Assembly (NCBI GenBank): GCA_900764025.1
Contig: CAAFMM010000129.1
Location: 1-16,258, forward strand
Length of the DNA stretch: 16,258 bases
Source: an uncultured Collinsella sp.
GTDB taxonomy: Bacteria > Actinomycetota > Coriobacteriia > Coriobacteriales > Coriobacteriaceae
Reading direction: 5' to 3'
Each line of letters begins with the position of its first letter. The first letter of the stretch is position 1. Below, piece after piece: positions 7,181 through 13,945 of the stretch. Position numbers and translations under genes: made by a program. Below the pieces are notes generated by a model. It searched no databases. It was not told the origin of the DNA and saw only the letters and a list, made by a program, of their open reading frames with translations.

Positions 7181-7317
7181 GTCTCGATCTGTAACATATA
7201 GAGAACATTTTCTCCCCTATCTGTTACAGGTTGAGATATTACGCAGAGACCCCAGCTTACGTCTCATTCTGTAACAGTACGAACGGTTTTCCGCCCCTTC
7301 GTGTTACAGATCGAGAC
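7181..7317. repeat. Tandem pair of CTGTAACA palindromic units
   Basis: Four related 16-17-base arms alternate in orientation: GTCTCGATCTGTAACA (7181-7196), an inverted imperfect copy (7222-7237), GTCTCATTCTGTAACAG (7261-7277) and an inverted copy (7302-7317). The outermost pair is an exact inverted repeat of 16 bp; the inner ones differ by a few bases. This is a duplicated hairpin unit of about 57 bp, the form of REP-type intergenic repeats. Confidence 0.7.
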
Positions 7318-7359
7318 AAATCTGAAGCTTGGCCGGTGCCAAACCCGCTGACTTATCGA

Positions 7360-7402
7360 CATAAATAGAAACGGGCCCTGTCCCACAAGGGAACAGAGCC
7401 CG
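7360..7402 (-). terminator. Former tRNA-Thr(TGT) terminator
   Basis: On the minus strand CGGGCTCTGTTCCC pairs with GGGACAGGGCCCG (13 bp with one G·U and one bulge) around TTGT, followed by TTTCTATTTATG. It lies 10 bp past the 3' end of the tRNA fragment at 7412-7454 and so appears to be the terminator of the tRNA gene before integration split it. Confidence 0.8.
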
Positions 7403-7411
7403 AAACTCTCA

Positions 7412-7454
7412 TGGAGCCAGTGACAGGAATCGAACCTGCAACCCACTGATTACA
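7412..7454 (-). repeat. Attachment site: 3' fragment of a tRNA-Thr(TGT) gene
   Basis: On the minus strand this reads from the anticodon to the CCA end of a tRNA: TGT-AA, half anticodon stem TCAGT, variable GGGTT, T arm GCAGG-TTCGATT-CCTGT, acceptor half CACTGGC, U73 and CCA. The bases further 5' do not make the matching anticodon stem, D arm or acceptor, so only the 3' part is present. An integrase gene starts 154 bp away. This is the classic remnant left where a tyrosine integrase inserted DNA into a tRNA gene. The intact gene should lie at the far (right) end, outside the window. The Thr assignment rests on the TGT position and U73 and is moderately sure. Confidence 0.82.
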
Positions 7455-7532
7455 TCGCTTTCCATTCTGGTTAATAGCGTCCATCTGCGACTATAGCGAC
7501 CGTAACCTCGCCTTTTTCTTTCGTTTTCCGCT

Positions 7533-7599
7533 TATAGTCTCACTTGAGACGTCTCCGAAACAGTCAAATTGCACACTCATTGCACACGCGATTGCACAC
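7533..7599 (+). promoter_or_regulatory. Integrase control region with three direct repeats
   Basis: ATTGCACAC occurs three times (7568-7576, 7579-7587, 7591-7599), spaced 11 and 12 bp apart, about one helical turn, and the last copy abuts the integrase ribosome binding site. Just upstream are a possible -10 box TATAGT (7533-7538; no good -35) and the 14-bp palindrome GTCTCACTTGAGAC (7537-7550) overlapping it. The repeats could be integrase or excisionase arm sites, or operators. Confidence 0.6.
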
Positions 7600-7608
7600 G
7601 GAGGGACA

Positions 7609-8814
7609 ATGGAAGAGAAATACACCACCTCGTCTATTTATAAGTTTAAGGACGATCGCTGGCGCGCACAGTTCCCCTATTTGGAGAACGGCATCTGGCA
7701 TAAGAAGACTCAGCTCTTGGAACATCGAGGGCGCGATAAAGGCAGAAGCCATAAGCATCGCGATGCCGCCATGCTCGAGGCCGAATCCATCCGCGCATCT
7801 CTCAATGAGAAGGCCACCGCAGAAGCAGCTAAACCCAAGGGGCTTGGTATCACCGTTTCAAAGCTCGTGACATGCTATATCGATATCGAGTGCGCGGACG
7901 TCGCGCGCTCCACGGCGACCGGATACCACGGCATGCTCCGCCGGAATATCGAACCGTATCTCGGTGATGTCCCATTGGAAGACCTTGCGGAAGAGGATGT
8001 TCAGGAATGGATAACGGCGATCGCCTCAACCCACGCACGGTCCACCGCCTGCAATTCCCTACGGTTGTTACGAGGCTCGCTCAAATATGGAATGCGAAAG
8101 AAATGGATTGACGAAAACGTGGCCTCTTGGGCAAAAGTCCCCAAAAACGAAGACGCGAACTACGGTCTACCGAATTCGCTTACAACCAAAGAGCGAACCA
8201 GGGTCTTGAACACTCTGAACGCCTCCATAGATATCCCAGCGATGCTTGCAGCCAAGATAGCGCTCTACACGGGATTGCGGCGCGGCGAGCTTTGCGCCCT
8301 GAAATGGAAAAACGTGGACTTTAAATCCGCAACGATCCGAGTCGAGGCCGCGATTGGGCACACAGATAACGAGTTCTATATCAAGGGCCCCAAGAGCATT
8401 AGCAGCCGGCGCGCTATCCCCAACTGCCCGAAAGACCTTATGAAAGACCTTGCGAAGCGCGAGGCCGACATGAAGTCCGAATGCGCGAATCTGGGCGTTG
8501 AGTTCAGCGACGAACTGTTTGTCCTCGGCTTTCCGGACGGCTCCTTCTTGAAACCGCCCAGGATCAACGACGCTTGGCGGGCCCTGGCAAAGGCCTTGAA
8601 GCTCCATGGTGTCTTGAACAAGAACACCGTCACCTTCCACGACCTCAGGCACAGTTTTGCAACGTACGCCGTTTCCAACGGAATCGACCCGAGGACTCTC
8701 GCAAGCCTCATGGGGCACTCGAAGGCGTCGATGACACTCGACAGATACGCCAGCGCCGACCCAGTAGCCACCGCATCGGCTATGCGAACTCTTGGACGCT
8801 TATATAAAGAGTGA
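7609..8814 (+). CDS. Site-specific tyrosine recombinase (integrase)
   Basis: The 401-residue protein has an N-terminal arm-type DNA-binding region (about 1-60), a SAM-like core-binding domain (about 82-165) and a C-terminal catalytic domain. The catalytic set is complete: R224 in TGLRRGEL, K262 in GPKSISSRR, H344 and R347 in HDLRHSF, H370 in MGHSKAS and the nucleophile Y380 in LDRYA. It is therefore predicted to be active. It would catalyse integration and excision at the tRNA attachment site beginning 154 bp upstream. The start is supported by GGAGGG 4 nt before the ATG. A good terminator follows. Its GC content is lower than that of the mobilization genes downstream, so it may have a separate origin. 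Confidence 0.95.
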   Translation: MEEKYTTSSIYKFKDDRWRAQFPYLENGIWHKKTQLLEHRGRDKGRSHKHRDAAMLEAESIRASLNEKATAEAAKPKGLGITVSKLVTCYIDIECADVARSTATGYHGMLRRNIEPYLGDVPLEDLAEEDVQEWITAIASTHARSTACNSLRLLRGSLKYGMRKKWIDENVASWAKVPKNEDANYGLPNSLTTKERTRVLNTLNASIDIPAMLAAKIALYTGLRRGELCALKWKNVDFKSATIRVEAAIGHTDNEFYIKGPKSISSRRAIPNCPKDLMKDLAKREADMKSECANLGVEFSDELFVLGFPDGSFLKPPRINDAWRALAKALKLHGVLNKNTVTFHDLRHSFATYAVSNGIDPRTLASLMGHSKASMTLDRYASADPVATASAMRTLGRLYKE

Positions 8815-8853
8815 TTTGCTTCGTCGCAAGCAAAGAAGTCAACAGTGGCTCGG

Positions 8854-8880
8854 AGGCCCGGCTTTAACCGGGCCTTTTCT
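8854..8880 (+). terminator. Rho-independent terminator of the integrase gene
   Basis: AGGCCCGG (8854-8861) pairs with CCGGGCCT (8868-8875) around CTTTAA, followed by TTTTCTTG. It is 40 bp past the integrase stop. Confidence 0.9.
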
Positions 8881-9009
8881 TGTTGCCTCGACCCTTCAAC
8901 GTCTTTTTTGTCCATAGCGTCCGCCCTGCCCGTACTTTGACGAATGCCGGCAGCGGCGTGTCAGACTGCGAAATAAGAGAAATCGGCAAATTCCAGAAAG
9001 GAGACCGAA

Positions 9010-9252
9010 ATGAAATTCAAAGAAAAGCGTATCGGAGTCGACGACTTCCGCAGTATGCCGGATATCGTCGATCCGCTGCCGGTCGCGTACCTGCTCGGCA
9101 TCAGCGATCGCTCTGTCTACCGCCTCTGCCAGAACGGGACGTTCAAAGCCGTGAAGTGCGGCAAGTTATGGCGAATCAACCGCGACAGCGTGCTCAGCTA
9201 TATCGGAGTCACTATCGACCGAACTGAATGCCCGTCAACCAACATCAATTAA
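9010..9252 (+). CDS. Excisionase-like helix-turn-helix protein
   Basis: This 80-residue protein has one winged helix-turn-helix of the MerR/excisionase (HTH_17) type at about residues 24-64: VAYLLGISDRSVYRLCQNGTFKAVKCGKLWRINRDSV. Proteins of this kind bend attachment-site DNA to steer a tyrosine integrase towards excision, or act as small repressors. The position between the integrase and the mobilization operon supports the excisionase role but does not prove it. The ribosome binding site AAAGGAGA is 5 nt from the ATG. A hairpin with a short T-rich tail follows the gene. The last ~15 residues are polar and probably disordered. Confidence 0.8.
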   Translation: MKFKEKRIGVDDFRSMPDIVDPLPVAYLLGISDRSVYRLCQNGTFKAVKCGKLWRINRDSVLSYIGVTIDRTECPSTNIN

Positions 9253-9267
9253 AAACGACCATTACAT

Positions 9268-9292
9268 GGGGTCCGAGAGGCCCCTCTTTGTT
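9268..9292 (+). terminator. Weak terminator between the HTH gene and the mob operon
   Basis: GGGGTC (9268-9273) pairs with GGCCCC (9279-9284; one G·U) around CGAGA, followed by TCTTTGTT. The stem is short, so termination may be partial. Confidence 0.42.
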
Positions 9293-9305
9293 ATAAGGAG
9301 GCCCT

Positions 9306-9767
9306 ATGGTCGGAACTAAAACAGTCAGCGTGAAGCTCGATTCAAGGCTCTATACCGCCCTCAAGACGCGGGCCGAGCTCGACAAGTCCAACGTCAGCGA
9401 TGTGATCCGGTCGCTCCTGTGCTCGGCGCTCGCCGCGGAGGAGCTCGACCTCTACGGCAACGAGGTCGCGGGCTTCATCCGCTGCGTCGTCGACGCGCGG
9501 ATGGACGTCGCCGCACTCGATATCGAGCGCAAGCTCGACGCCACCGAGGACCGCATCGCCGCGGTCCTCTCGCGCCCCATGACCGCCGCCATCATGGCCG
9601 GCCTCATGTCGGCAGACGTCCTCAAGGCCTCCTACGCCTCGCTCGACGACGTCCCCGTCGCGGACATCTGGAAGAACTACCTCGCGCAGGCCGGCGAGCT
9701 CAGCCGCGCGGGCCTCGGCAAGATCGACGAGGTGAAGCTCCACGCGCGCGAGCGCGCCGATGGCTAG
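9306..9767 (+). CDS. Ribbon-helix-helix mobilization accessory protein
   Basis: The 153-residue product begins with a ribbon-helix-helix DNA-binding domain (KTVSVKLDSRLYTALKTRAELDKSNVSDVIRSLL, about residues 4-42). The helical remainder (DVAALDIERKLDATEDRIAAVLSR and on) has no motif I know. Its place directly before the relaxase, with an 8-base overlap (ATGGCTAG), is that of MobC/TraJ-like proteins, which bind oriT and recruit or position the relaxase; the role is inferred from fold and position. The AAGGAGG ribosome binding site is 4 nt from the ATG. From here the DNA is strikingly GC-rich compared with the integrase. Confidence 0.78.
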   Translation: MVGTKTVSVKLDSRLYTALKTRAELDKSNVSDVIRSLLCSALAAEELDLYGNEVAGFIRCVVDARMDVAALDIERKLDATEDRIAAVLSRPMTAAIMAGLMSADVLKASYASLDDVPVADIWKNYLAQAGELSRAGLGKIDEVKLHARERADG

Positions 9768-11115
9768 CCCACCCGTCATCGTCAACCACTCCGTCGTCCG
9801 CGCGGGAGCGTCCGCGAGGGCGACCGCCGCAGGCCTGGCGGCATACGCCGGCACCCGCCGCGGCGTCGTCATCGAGGTAAGCGAGGCGGACGGCAGGAGG
9901 CTCGGCGTGGACGGCCTGGCCGCCTACGCCGCGAACAGGACCGGCTCGACGGGCGGCCTCTGGGGCGCGGACGGCCCGGTCGCCGTGGCAGAAGCCAGAC
10001 GTGCCATCGCCCAAAACGGCGGTGCGGTGCTCACCACCGTCGTCACGGTCCCGAACGACATCGCCCCAGCTGCCGGCCTCGACCGCCTGGACGCCTGGCA
10101 GGCGCTGGTGCGCTCCGAGTGGCCGAGGCTCTTCTCCAAGATGACCGGTGTGCCCGAGAGCCGCGTGGAGTTCTACGCGGCGATGCATGTCAACGGCACG
10201 AGCCACCACGTCCACATCCTCACGGTCGACCACGCGGGCGAGTGGGACGCGCTGCTCCCCAAGCGGAAGATGGAGGCGGCGCGGCTCGAGATCTCCTCGA
10301 AGGCCATGGCGCCGCTGCTGCGGGAGGCCTACATCGAGCGCGACCTCGCGAGGGAGGCCGCGCTGGACGCCGTCTCCCGCATCGACCGGAACCGTCTCGA
10401 TATCGAGCTGCCGCCGGACGGAAGGATTGAGGCCGCCCACCTCAGGCGGTTCCACCCGGAGACGTCCGCCGCGCTGAGGGAGGCCCTCGACCGGGCGGCC
10501 TCCGACTTCCCCGAGCTCGCCGGCGCACTGGACCGCTATAAGAAGGCCGTCGAGAGGTGCGCCGACCTCAAGTGCCTGACCGAGGAGGCCCGAGACGCCT
10601 ATGTTCGCAGGGCCGCCGACGACTTCGGCCTCCGCTGCGAGAACGCCGCCCTGCGCGTCATGGTCCCCGACAGGGCGCCGGCGCGCGAGCAGACGCCGAT
10701 GCGACGCGCCACGCCCGGAACCGGCCCGGCGACGGAGAGGCGGCGGGAGGCCGGCCTCGCCACCGAGGCCCGGGCCTGTATCCCGAAAAGGCGCCTTGAG
10801 GCAATCGGCCGAAAGGTCGCCCGCGGCCAGTCGATCGAACGCAACGACTTAAAGGGGTGCCCCACGGCGGAGCGGATCTTCCGGCAGGTGCCGTCGGCCG
10901 GCCCGGCCCTCGGACGCGCAGCCGCGATGACGGCCTTCATCGCAAGGGAGGCCACGCGGGACGCCGGTGGCCGCGACATGGGGGACGAGGCCGGAGAGAG
11001 GGTCCTGCGGCTCATCGCCTCGGCCCTGCGGATCCTGGCATCCGGCGGCACCGGGCCGTCGAGTGCCCCGACCGTGAAGATTGCGAACAGGATAGAAAGG
11101 ACAATGAGAAGATGA
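9760..11115 (+). CDS. MobP/MobL-type relaxase
   Basis: This 451-residue protein would nick oriT and pilot the transferred strand. The relaxase signature is the metal-binding histidine cluster in MHVNGTSHHVHILTVD (H143, H149, H150, H152), preceded by the FSKMTGVPESRVEFYAA helix/strand. The N-terminal YAANRTGSTGGLWG (about residues 56-69) matches the Y-x-x-R-x-G...GLF element of MobP3/MobL relaxases and may include the active tyrosine (Y56, or Y29 in AAYAGTRRG); this is not settled. The C-terminal half is helical and arginine-rich with no helicase or primase domain. It overlaps both neighbours (8 nt upstream, ATGA downstream), so the three mobilization genes form one translational unit. Confidence 0.88.
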   Translation: MASPPVIVNHSVVRAGASARATAAGLAAYAGTRRGVVIEVSEADGRRLGVDGLAAYAANRTGSTGGLWGADGPVAVAEARRAIAQNGGAVLTTVVTVPNDIAPAAGLDRLDAWQALVRSEWPRLFSKMTGVPESRVEFYAAMHVNGTSHHVHILTVDHAGEWDALLPKRKMEAARLEISSKAMAPLLREAYIERDLAREAALDAVSRIDRNRLDIELPPDGRIEAAHLRRFHPETSAALREALDRAASDFPELAGALDRYKKAVERCADLKCLTEEARDAYVRRAADDFGLRCENAALRVMVPDRAPAREQTPMRRATPGTGPATERRREAGLATEARACIPKRRLEAIGRKVARGQSIERNDLKGCPTAERIFRQVPSAGPALGRAAAMTAFIAREATRDAGGRDMGDEAGERVLRLIASALRILASGGTGPSSAPTVKIANRIERTMRR

Positions 11116-13070
11116 AACCCAAATCCTTCAACCGCAACATGAGGAGGGAGCTCGCCGACACGCTGGCGGCCCACGGTATAGTCGCCGGCGTCGCCGCCAT
11201 CGCAACCGTCAGCGCGTGGGACTACGCGAGCTGGTGGATGGCATCGCTCGCCTCCGACCTCTCCACCCTGTTGCACTTGCAGGTTGGCGACCCGGGGGCC
11301 GAGCCCGACACCGTCCTCCGCAACCCGTTGGATACGCTCGCCGACACGTTGGCAACCGGGAAAGTGGGCGGGCTGCTGGCCGCGGTCGCAACCGTCGCAG
11401 TCACCATCATGGTCCTCGGCCTCGTCTCGTGGGCACGTTCGTGGCTGAGGCTCCACGACGGGACGTTCGCCGGCGACCGCGCGCCCACGCGCACGCACGG
11501 GGACGCCTGGCTCGAGTCGAGGCCGTCCAGGGTCGCAAGGCGCTGCCCGCCGTGGGACGGGAAGGAGGCCGCGAGGGGACTCGTTGCGGCCGGCTGCGTC
11601 GGCGGCGGGATCGCGATGGTCCCGGCCATCCACTGTCTCATAAGGGCGGGCAGCGGCGCAGGCAAGACGAGAAGGTCTCTTGCCGTCAGCGTGGCCGCCG
11701 CGATCGACCGCAACGCCCACGGGATCCCGACCTCCGTCATCGTCCACGACCCGAAGTCCGAGATCCGCGCATGGACCGAGCCGCTCGCCAGGAGGGCCGG
11801 GATGGAGGTCGTCGCCATTCGGCTCGACGAGCCCGTCAAGTCGGCGAGGTTCAACCCCCTCGACCGCGCTATCGCGGCACTCGGGACCGAGGGCGTCGCC
11901 GGTGCCGTGGCCGAGCTCCGCGAGCTGTCGTCCGCCATCGTGCCCGATGCCTTCTCCTCTGGCCAGAGGTTCTTCACGGACGCCAGCCGCAACCTGCTGA
12001 CCGGCCTCTGCCTGCTCGCGATAACGGACGAGCGGATCCCCGACGGCGCGCGGAACCTCTCGACCGTGCTCGCGCTCCTGGAACCCCGCGACGGGAAGAG
12101 CGCCGTGAAGTCGCTGGAGGAGCTCGCCGCGGACCTGCCGGCGGGAAACCCGGCGCGCCAGTTCCTCCTCGTCGCCTCGTCGAACGGCGGCGGAGGGGAG
12201 GCCCTCGTCTCCACCGCGCGCAACTACCTCATGTCCTTCTGCGACGACGACGTCAGCCGAATGCTCTGGGACGGCGAGGTCGACCTCGCATCGGTCGGGC
12301 GCAAGCCCACCATCCTCTACATCGCCAGCGCGACGGACCGAGGGGACCGCGGCGCGCTCGTCTCGTGCATCTTCTCCCAGGCGCTGTCGGCGCTGCGCGA
12401 GACCGCGCGCCTGTCGGGCGGCAGGCTGCCGGCCGAGACCCTGCTCGCCATCGACGAGGGGTCCGGGATCCCCAAGATCCCCCGCCTCCTCGGCGATCTC
12501 GCGGAGGTCCGCAGCATCGGCCTGCACGTCGTCTTCGTGCTCCAGAACACCCGCCTGCTCGAGGCCCGGTGCGGCTACTCCAGGGCGGAGTCGGACGCGC
12601 TGCTGGCGCTGCTCGGCACCCAGGTCGTCCTCTCGGTAGAGTCCGTCGGCGAGGCGGAGGAGATCAGCAAGCGACTCGGCGACTACAGTGTCAAGACGAC
12701 CGGGCAGAGCTCCACCAAGGGGACGCAGAGCTCCTCGTCCGGCAAGTCGTTCTCCGTGGCGCGCCGTCCGCTGATCACCCCGTCGGAGCTCATGGTCTGG
12801 AGCGCGCGCGAGAACGGCGCGCTCGTGATCGACGCGGAGGGACCGATGGCGCTCGCCAGCCGCGACATCACCGAGACGTTCCTGGGGCCGCTGCTGGGCA
12901 TGACGTCGCCGGAGGCCGAGGGCGCGCTGCTCGCGCGGGCGCTCGAGGGGGAGGTCCGCAACGACGCCCCGGCACCGGTCTGGCGTATCCCGGAGAAGCC
13001 GAAAAAGCCCAAGGGGTCGCCGTCCGGCGGCAGGAAGCGCAAGGTGTCCGCGGCGCCCGACGGGTTCTGA
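11112..13070 (+). CDS. VirD4/TraG-like type IV coupling protein
   Basis: The 652-residue ATPase docks the relaxase–DNA complex onto a secretion channel. It has two N-terminal transmembrane helices (about residues 22-42 and 85-105), the Walker A motif AGSGAGKT (179-186), HDPKSE (212-217, the T4CP 'DPKGE' motif), and Walker B LLAIDEG (444-450; D448, E449), then LHVVFVLQNT. A lysine-rich tail closes the protein. The start at 11112 overlaps the relaxase stop (ATGA), fits the family N-terminus and is just before the first helix; the frame is open further upstream, but that part lies inside the relaxase gene. The visible window contains no VirB-like channel proteins, so the partner channel is elsewhere. 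Confidence 0.92.
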   Translation: MKPKSFNRNMRRELADTLAAHGIVAGVAAIATVSAWDYASWWMASLASDLSTLLHLQVGDPGAEPDTVLRNPLDTLADTLATGKVGGLLAAVATVAVTIMVLGLVSWARSWLRLHDGTFAGDRAPTRTHGDAWLESRPSRVARRCPPWDGKEAARGLVAAGCVGGGIAMVPAIHCLIRAGSGAGKTRRSLAVSVAAAIDRNAHGIPTSVIVHDPKSEIRAWTEPLARRAGMEVVAIRLDEPVKSARFNPLDRAIAALGTEGVAGAVAELRELSSAIVPDAFSSGQRFFTDASRNLLTGLCLLAITDERIPDGARNLSTVLALLEPRDGKSAVKSLEELAADLPAGNPARQFLLVASSNGGGGEALVSTARNYLMSFCDDDVSRMLWDGEVDLASVGRKPTILYIASATDRGDRGALVSCIFSQALSALRETARLSGGRLPAETLLAIDEGSGIPKIPRLLGDLAEVRSIGLHVVFVLQNTRLLEARCGYSRAESDALLALLGTQVVLSVESVGEAEEISKRLGDYSVKTTGQSSTKGTQSSSSGKSFSVARRPLITPSELMVWSARENGALVIDAEGPMALASRDITETFLGPLLGMTSPEAEGALLARALEGEVRNDAPAPVWRIPEKPKKPKGSPSGGRKRKVSAAPDGF

Positions 13071-13072
13071 CG

Positions 13073-13143
13073 CGTCATACGGCCCTGCCCGCGCAAACGG
13101 CCCTCCGTCATACGGCGCTCGGGGCGCGTATGACGGAGGGCCG
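13073..13143. repeat. 17-bp perfect hairpin with a third copy of its arm
   Basis: Arms 13098-13114 and 13127-13143 are exact inverted copies of 17 bp around a 12-nt loop. CGTCATACGG from the left arm (13106-13115) is also present at 13073-13082, right after the coupling-protein stop, so alternative pairings are possible. No T run follows on either strand, so a simple terminator is unlikely; it may belong to the oriT region. Confidence 0.7.
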
Positions 13144-13187
13144 CCGTCGCCTTTCCGGCTTGACCGGCAACGCTACCAGCGGAAACG

Positions 13188-13280
13188 AACTCGGCCCGCC
13201 GAGTTGCGCCGCAAAATCCCGGGCGCCCGTAGTGCGCCCTTATCCTGCTCCCACCGTCCAAGGCACTTGGGCGGCGGGAG
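13188..13280 (+). other. Candidate origin of transfer (oriT)
   Basis: Three structures lie in a row: the palindrome AACTCGGC-CC-GCCGAGTT (13188-13205); an inverted repeat GGGCGC/GCGCCC (13221-13226 with 13234-13239); then TATCCTGC (13241-13248), matching the IncP-type nick consensus YATCCTG/Y. The nick would fall after G13247, 8 bp from the inverted repeat, the spacing known for RP4. A 15-position stem (13248-13280; one mismatch, one G·U, loop GCA) starts at the next base. The relaxase here is of the MobP class, whose origins use this consensus. A 7-base match alone is expected by chance a few times in a window this size; the architecture is the argument. Confidence 0.55.
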
Positions 13281-13295
13281 TTCCGCATCCCCGGG

Positions 13296-13327
13296 AAAAG
13301 AAAAGCGCGGCCCATCCGGACCGCGCT
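13296..13327 (-). terminator. Rho-independent terminator of the DUF2958–DUF4313 cassette
   Basis: On the minus strand AGCGCGGTCC pairs with GGGCCGCGCT (10 bp, one G·U) around GGAT and is followed by TTTTCTTTT. It lies 18 bp past the DUF4313 stop. Confidence 0.9.
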
Positions 13328-13344
13328 TGCGCTCTCCTCCTATT

Positions 13345-13941
13345 TCACCCCGCGACGTAGACCGTCCGGCCCGTCTCGCAGTCGATGGTCTCGGCGTCCC
13401 CGAAACCGCCCCGGACGGCCGCCCATCCGCCGGCGGCCGCCAACGCGTCGGCCTCGGACCTCGCGGCGGCGATGAGGCGCTCGAGCTCGGCCGAGCCCGC
13501 CGGCGCGGTCCCCGCCTCGAACGCGCCACCGTCGCCGCCTGACTCGTACTCGACGACGACCGTCGAGCCGAGCGCCTCCTCGAGGGTCTCGGTCAGGCCG
13601 CCCATGCCGTCGAGGGCGTGCCCGGCGACCGTGGCCAGCGGGTAGCGGGCCATCCCGGACGCAGCCGAGCGGCCGGCCATCCGGAGTATGCCGGCGGCCA
13701 CGAGTGCCTTGAGGAGTGCCGCGGGGACCGCGGCGTCGATGGCGATGTTGCCGTGCCCGCGGCACCACTCGGACGCCGACGGCACGTTCGCCGTGAGCAC
13801 GCCCCACTCGGCCATGTAGCCGTCGGAGCGCGGGTCCGTGGCGTCGAGGAGGAGGACGGCGAGGCCGCCGCCCACGTACTCCCCGGCCACGAGGGCGAGG
13901 CGGACCGCCTCGCCCATGGAGTCGAACTCGACCGTGACCAT
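13345..13941 (-). CDS. DUF4313 domain-containing protein
   Basis: The 198-residue protein resembles the DUF4313 family in its first ~110 residues: AGEYVGGGLAVLLLDATD, then AEWGVLTANVP, GHGNIAIDAAVPAALLKALVAAGI and SGMARYPLATV. These proteins are common on actinobacterial and Clostridia-type conjugative elements and their activity is unknown. The 'iDtNN' block usual in the family reads IDAAVPAA here, so the match is not perfect. The C-terminal part is alanine-rich and helical, without recognised motifs. The start has GGAGGAGG 7 nt upstream. It follows the DUF2958 gene by 4 bp, opposite to the mobilization genes, and ends in a strong terminator. Confidence 0.72.
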   Translation of the reverse strand: MVTVEFDSMGEAVRLALVAGEYVGGGLAVLLLDATDPRSDGYMAEWGVLTANVPSASEWCRGHGNIAIDAAVPAALLKALVAAGILRMAGRSAASGMARYPLATVAGHALDGMGGLTETLEEALGSTVVVEYESGGDGGAFEAGTAPAGSAELERLIAAARSEADALAAAGGWAAVRGGFGDAETIDCETGRTVYVAG

Positions 13942-13945
13942 GCGG

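Larger units (their letters stand above)
6799..7411. other. Gene-free, palindrome-rich spacer
   Basis: I find no convincing gene here. The stretch holds a chain of small palindromes: GGTGTA/TACACC (6923-6940), GTATCGAA-C-TTCGATAC (6945-6961) and ACCTATATATAGGT (6974-6987). A repeat cluster follows at 7031-7150, then a paired repeat at 7181-7317, and a minus-strand terminator at 7360-7402. Its base composition is more AT-rich than its flanks. It is chromosomal and lies downstream of the tRNA into which the mobile element inserted. Confidence 0.6.

Noticed and set aside
7412..7490. A complete tRNA gene at the left edge of the element
   Set aside because: Only the anticodon-to-CCA part folds; no D arm or 5' acceptor strand is present.
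7568..7599. Mini CRISPR array
   Set aside because: The 9-base units with 2-3-base gaps are too short for repeats and spacers; no cas genes nearby.
11087..11094. Second nick-like site TATCCTGT on the minus strand
   Set aside because: It lies inside the relaxase coding region without flanking inverted repeats; such 7-base matches are expected by chance.
10857..11111. Longer N-terminus for the coupling protein
   Set aside because: The extra 85 residues lie inside the relaxase gene, and the ATG at 11112 has the coupled ATGA overlap and family-like start.
10599..12527. 642-residue minus-strand frame opposite the relaxase and coupling protein
   Set aside because: High-GC shadow frame; the plus strand encodes clear relaxase and T4CP motifs.
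13098..13143. Plain terminator for the mobilization operon
   Set aside because: The stem is strong but no T run follows on either strand; kept as a structural repeat instead.
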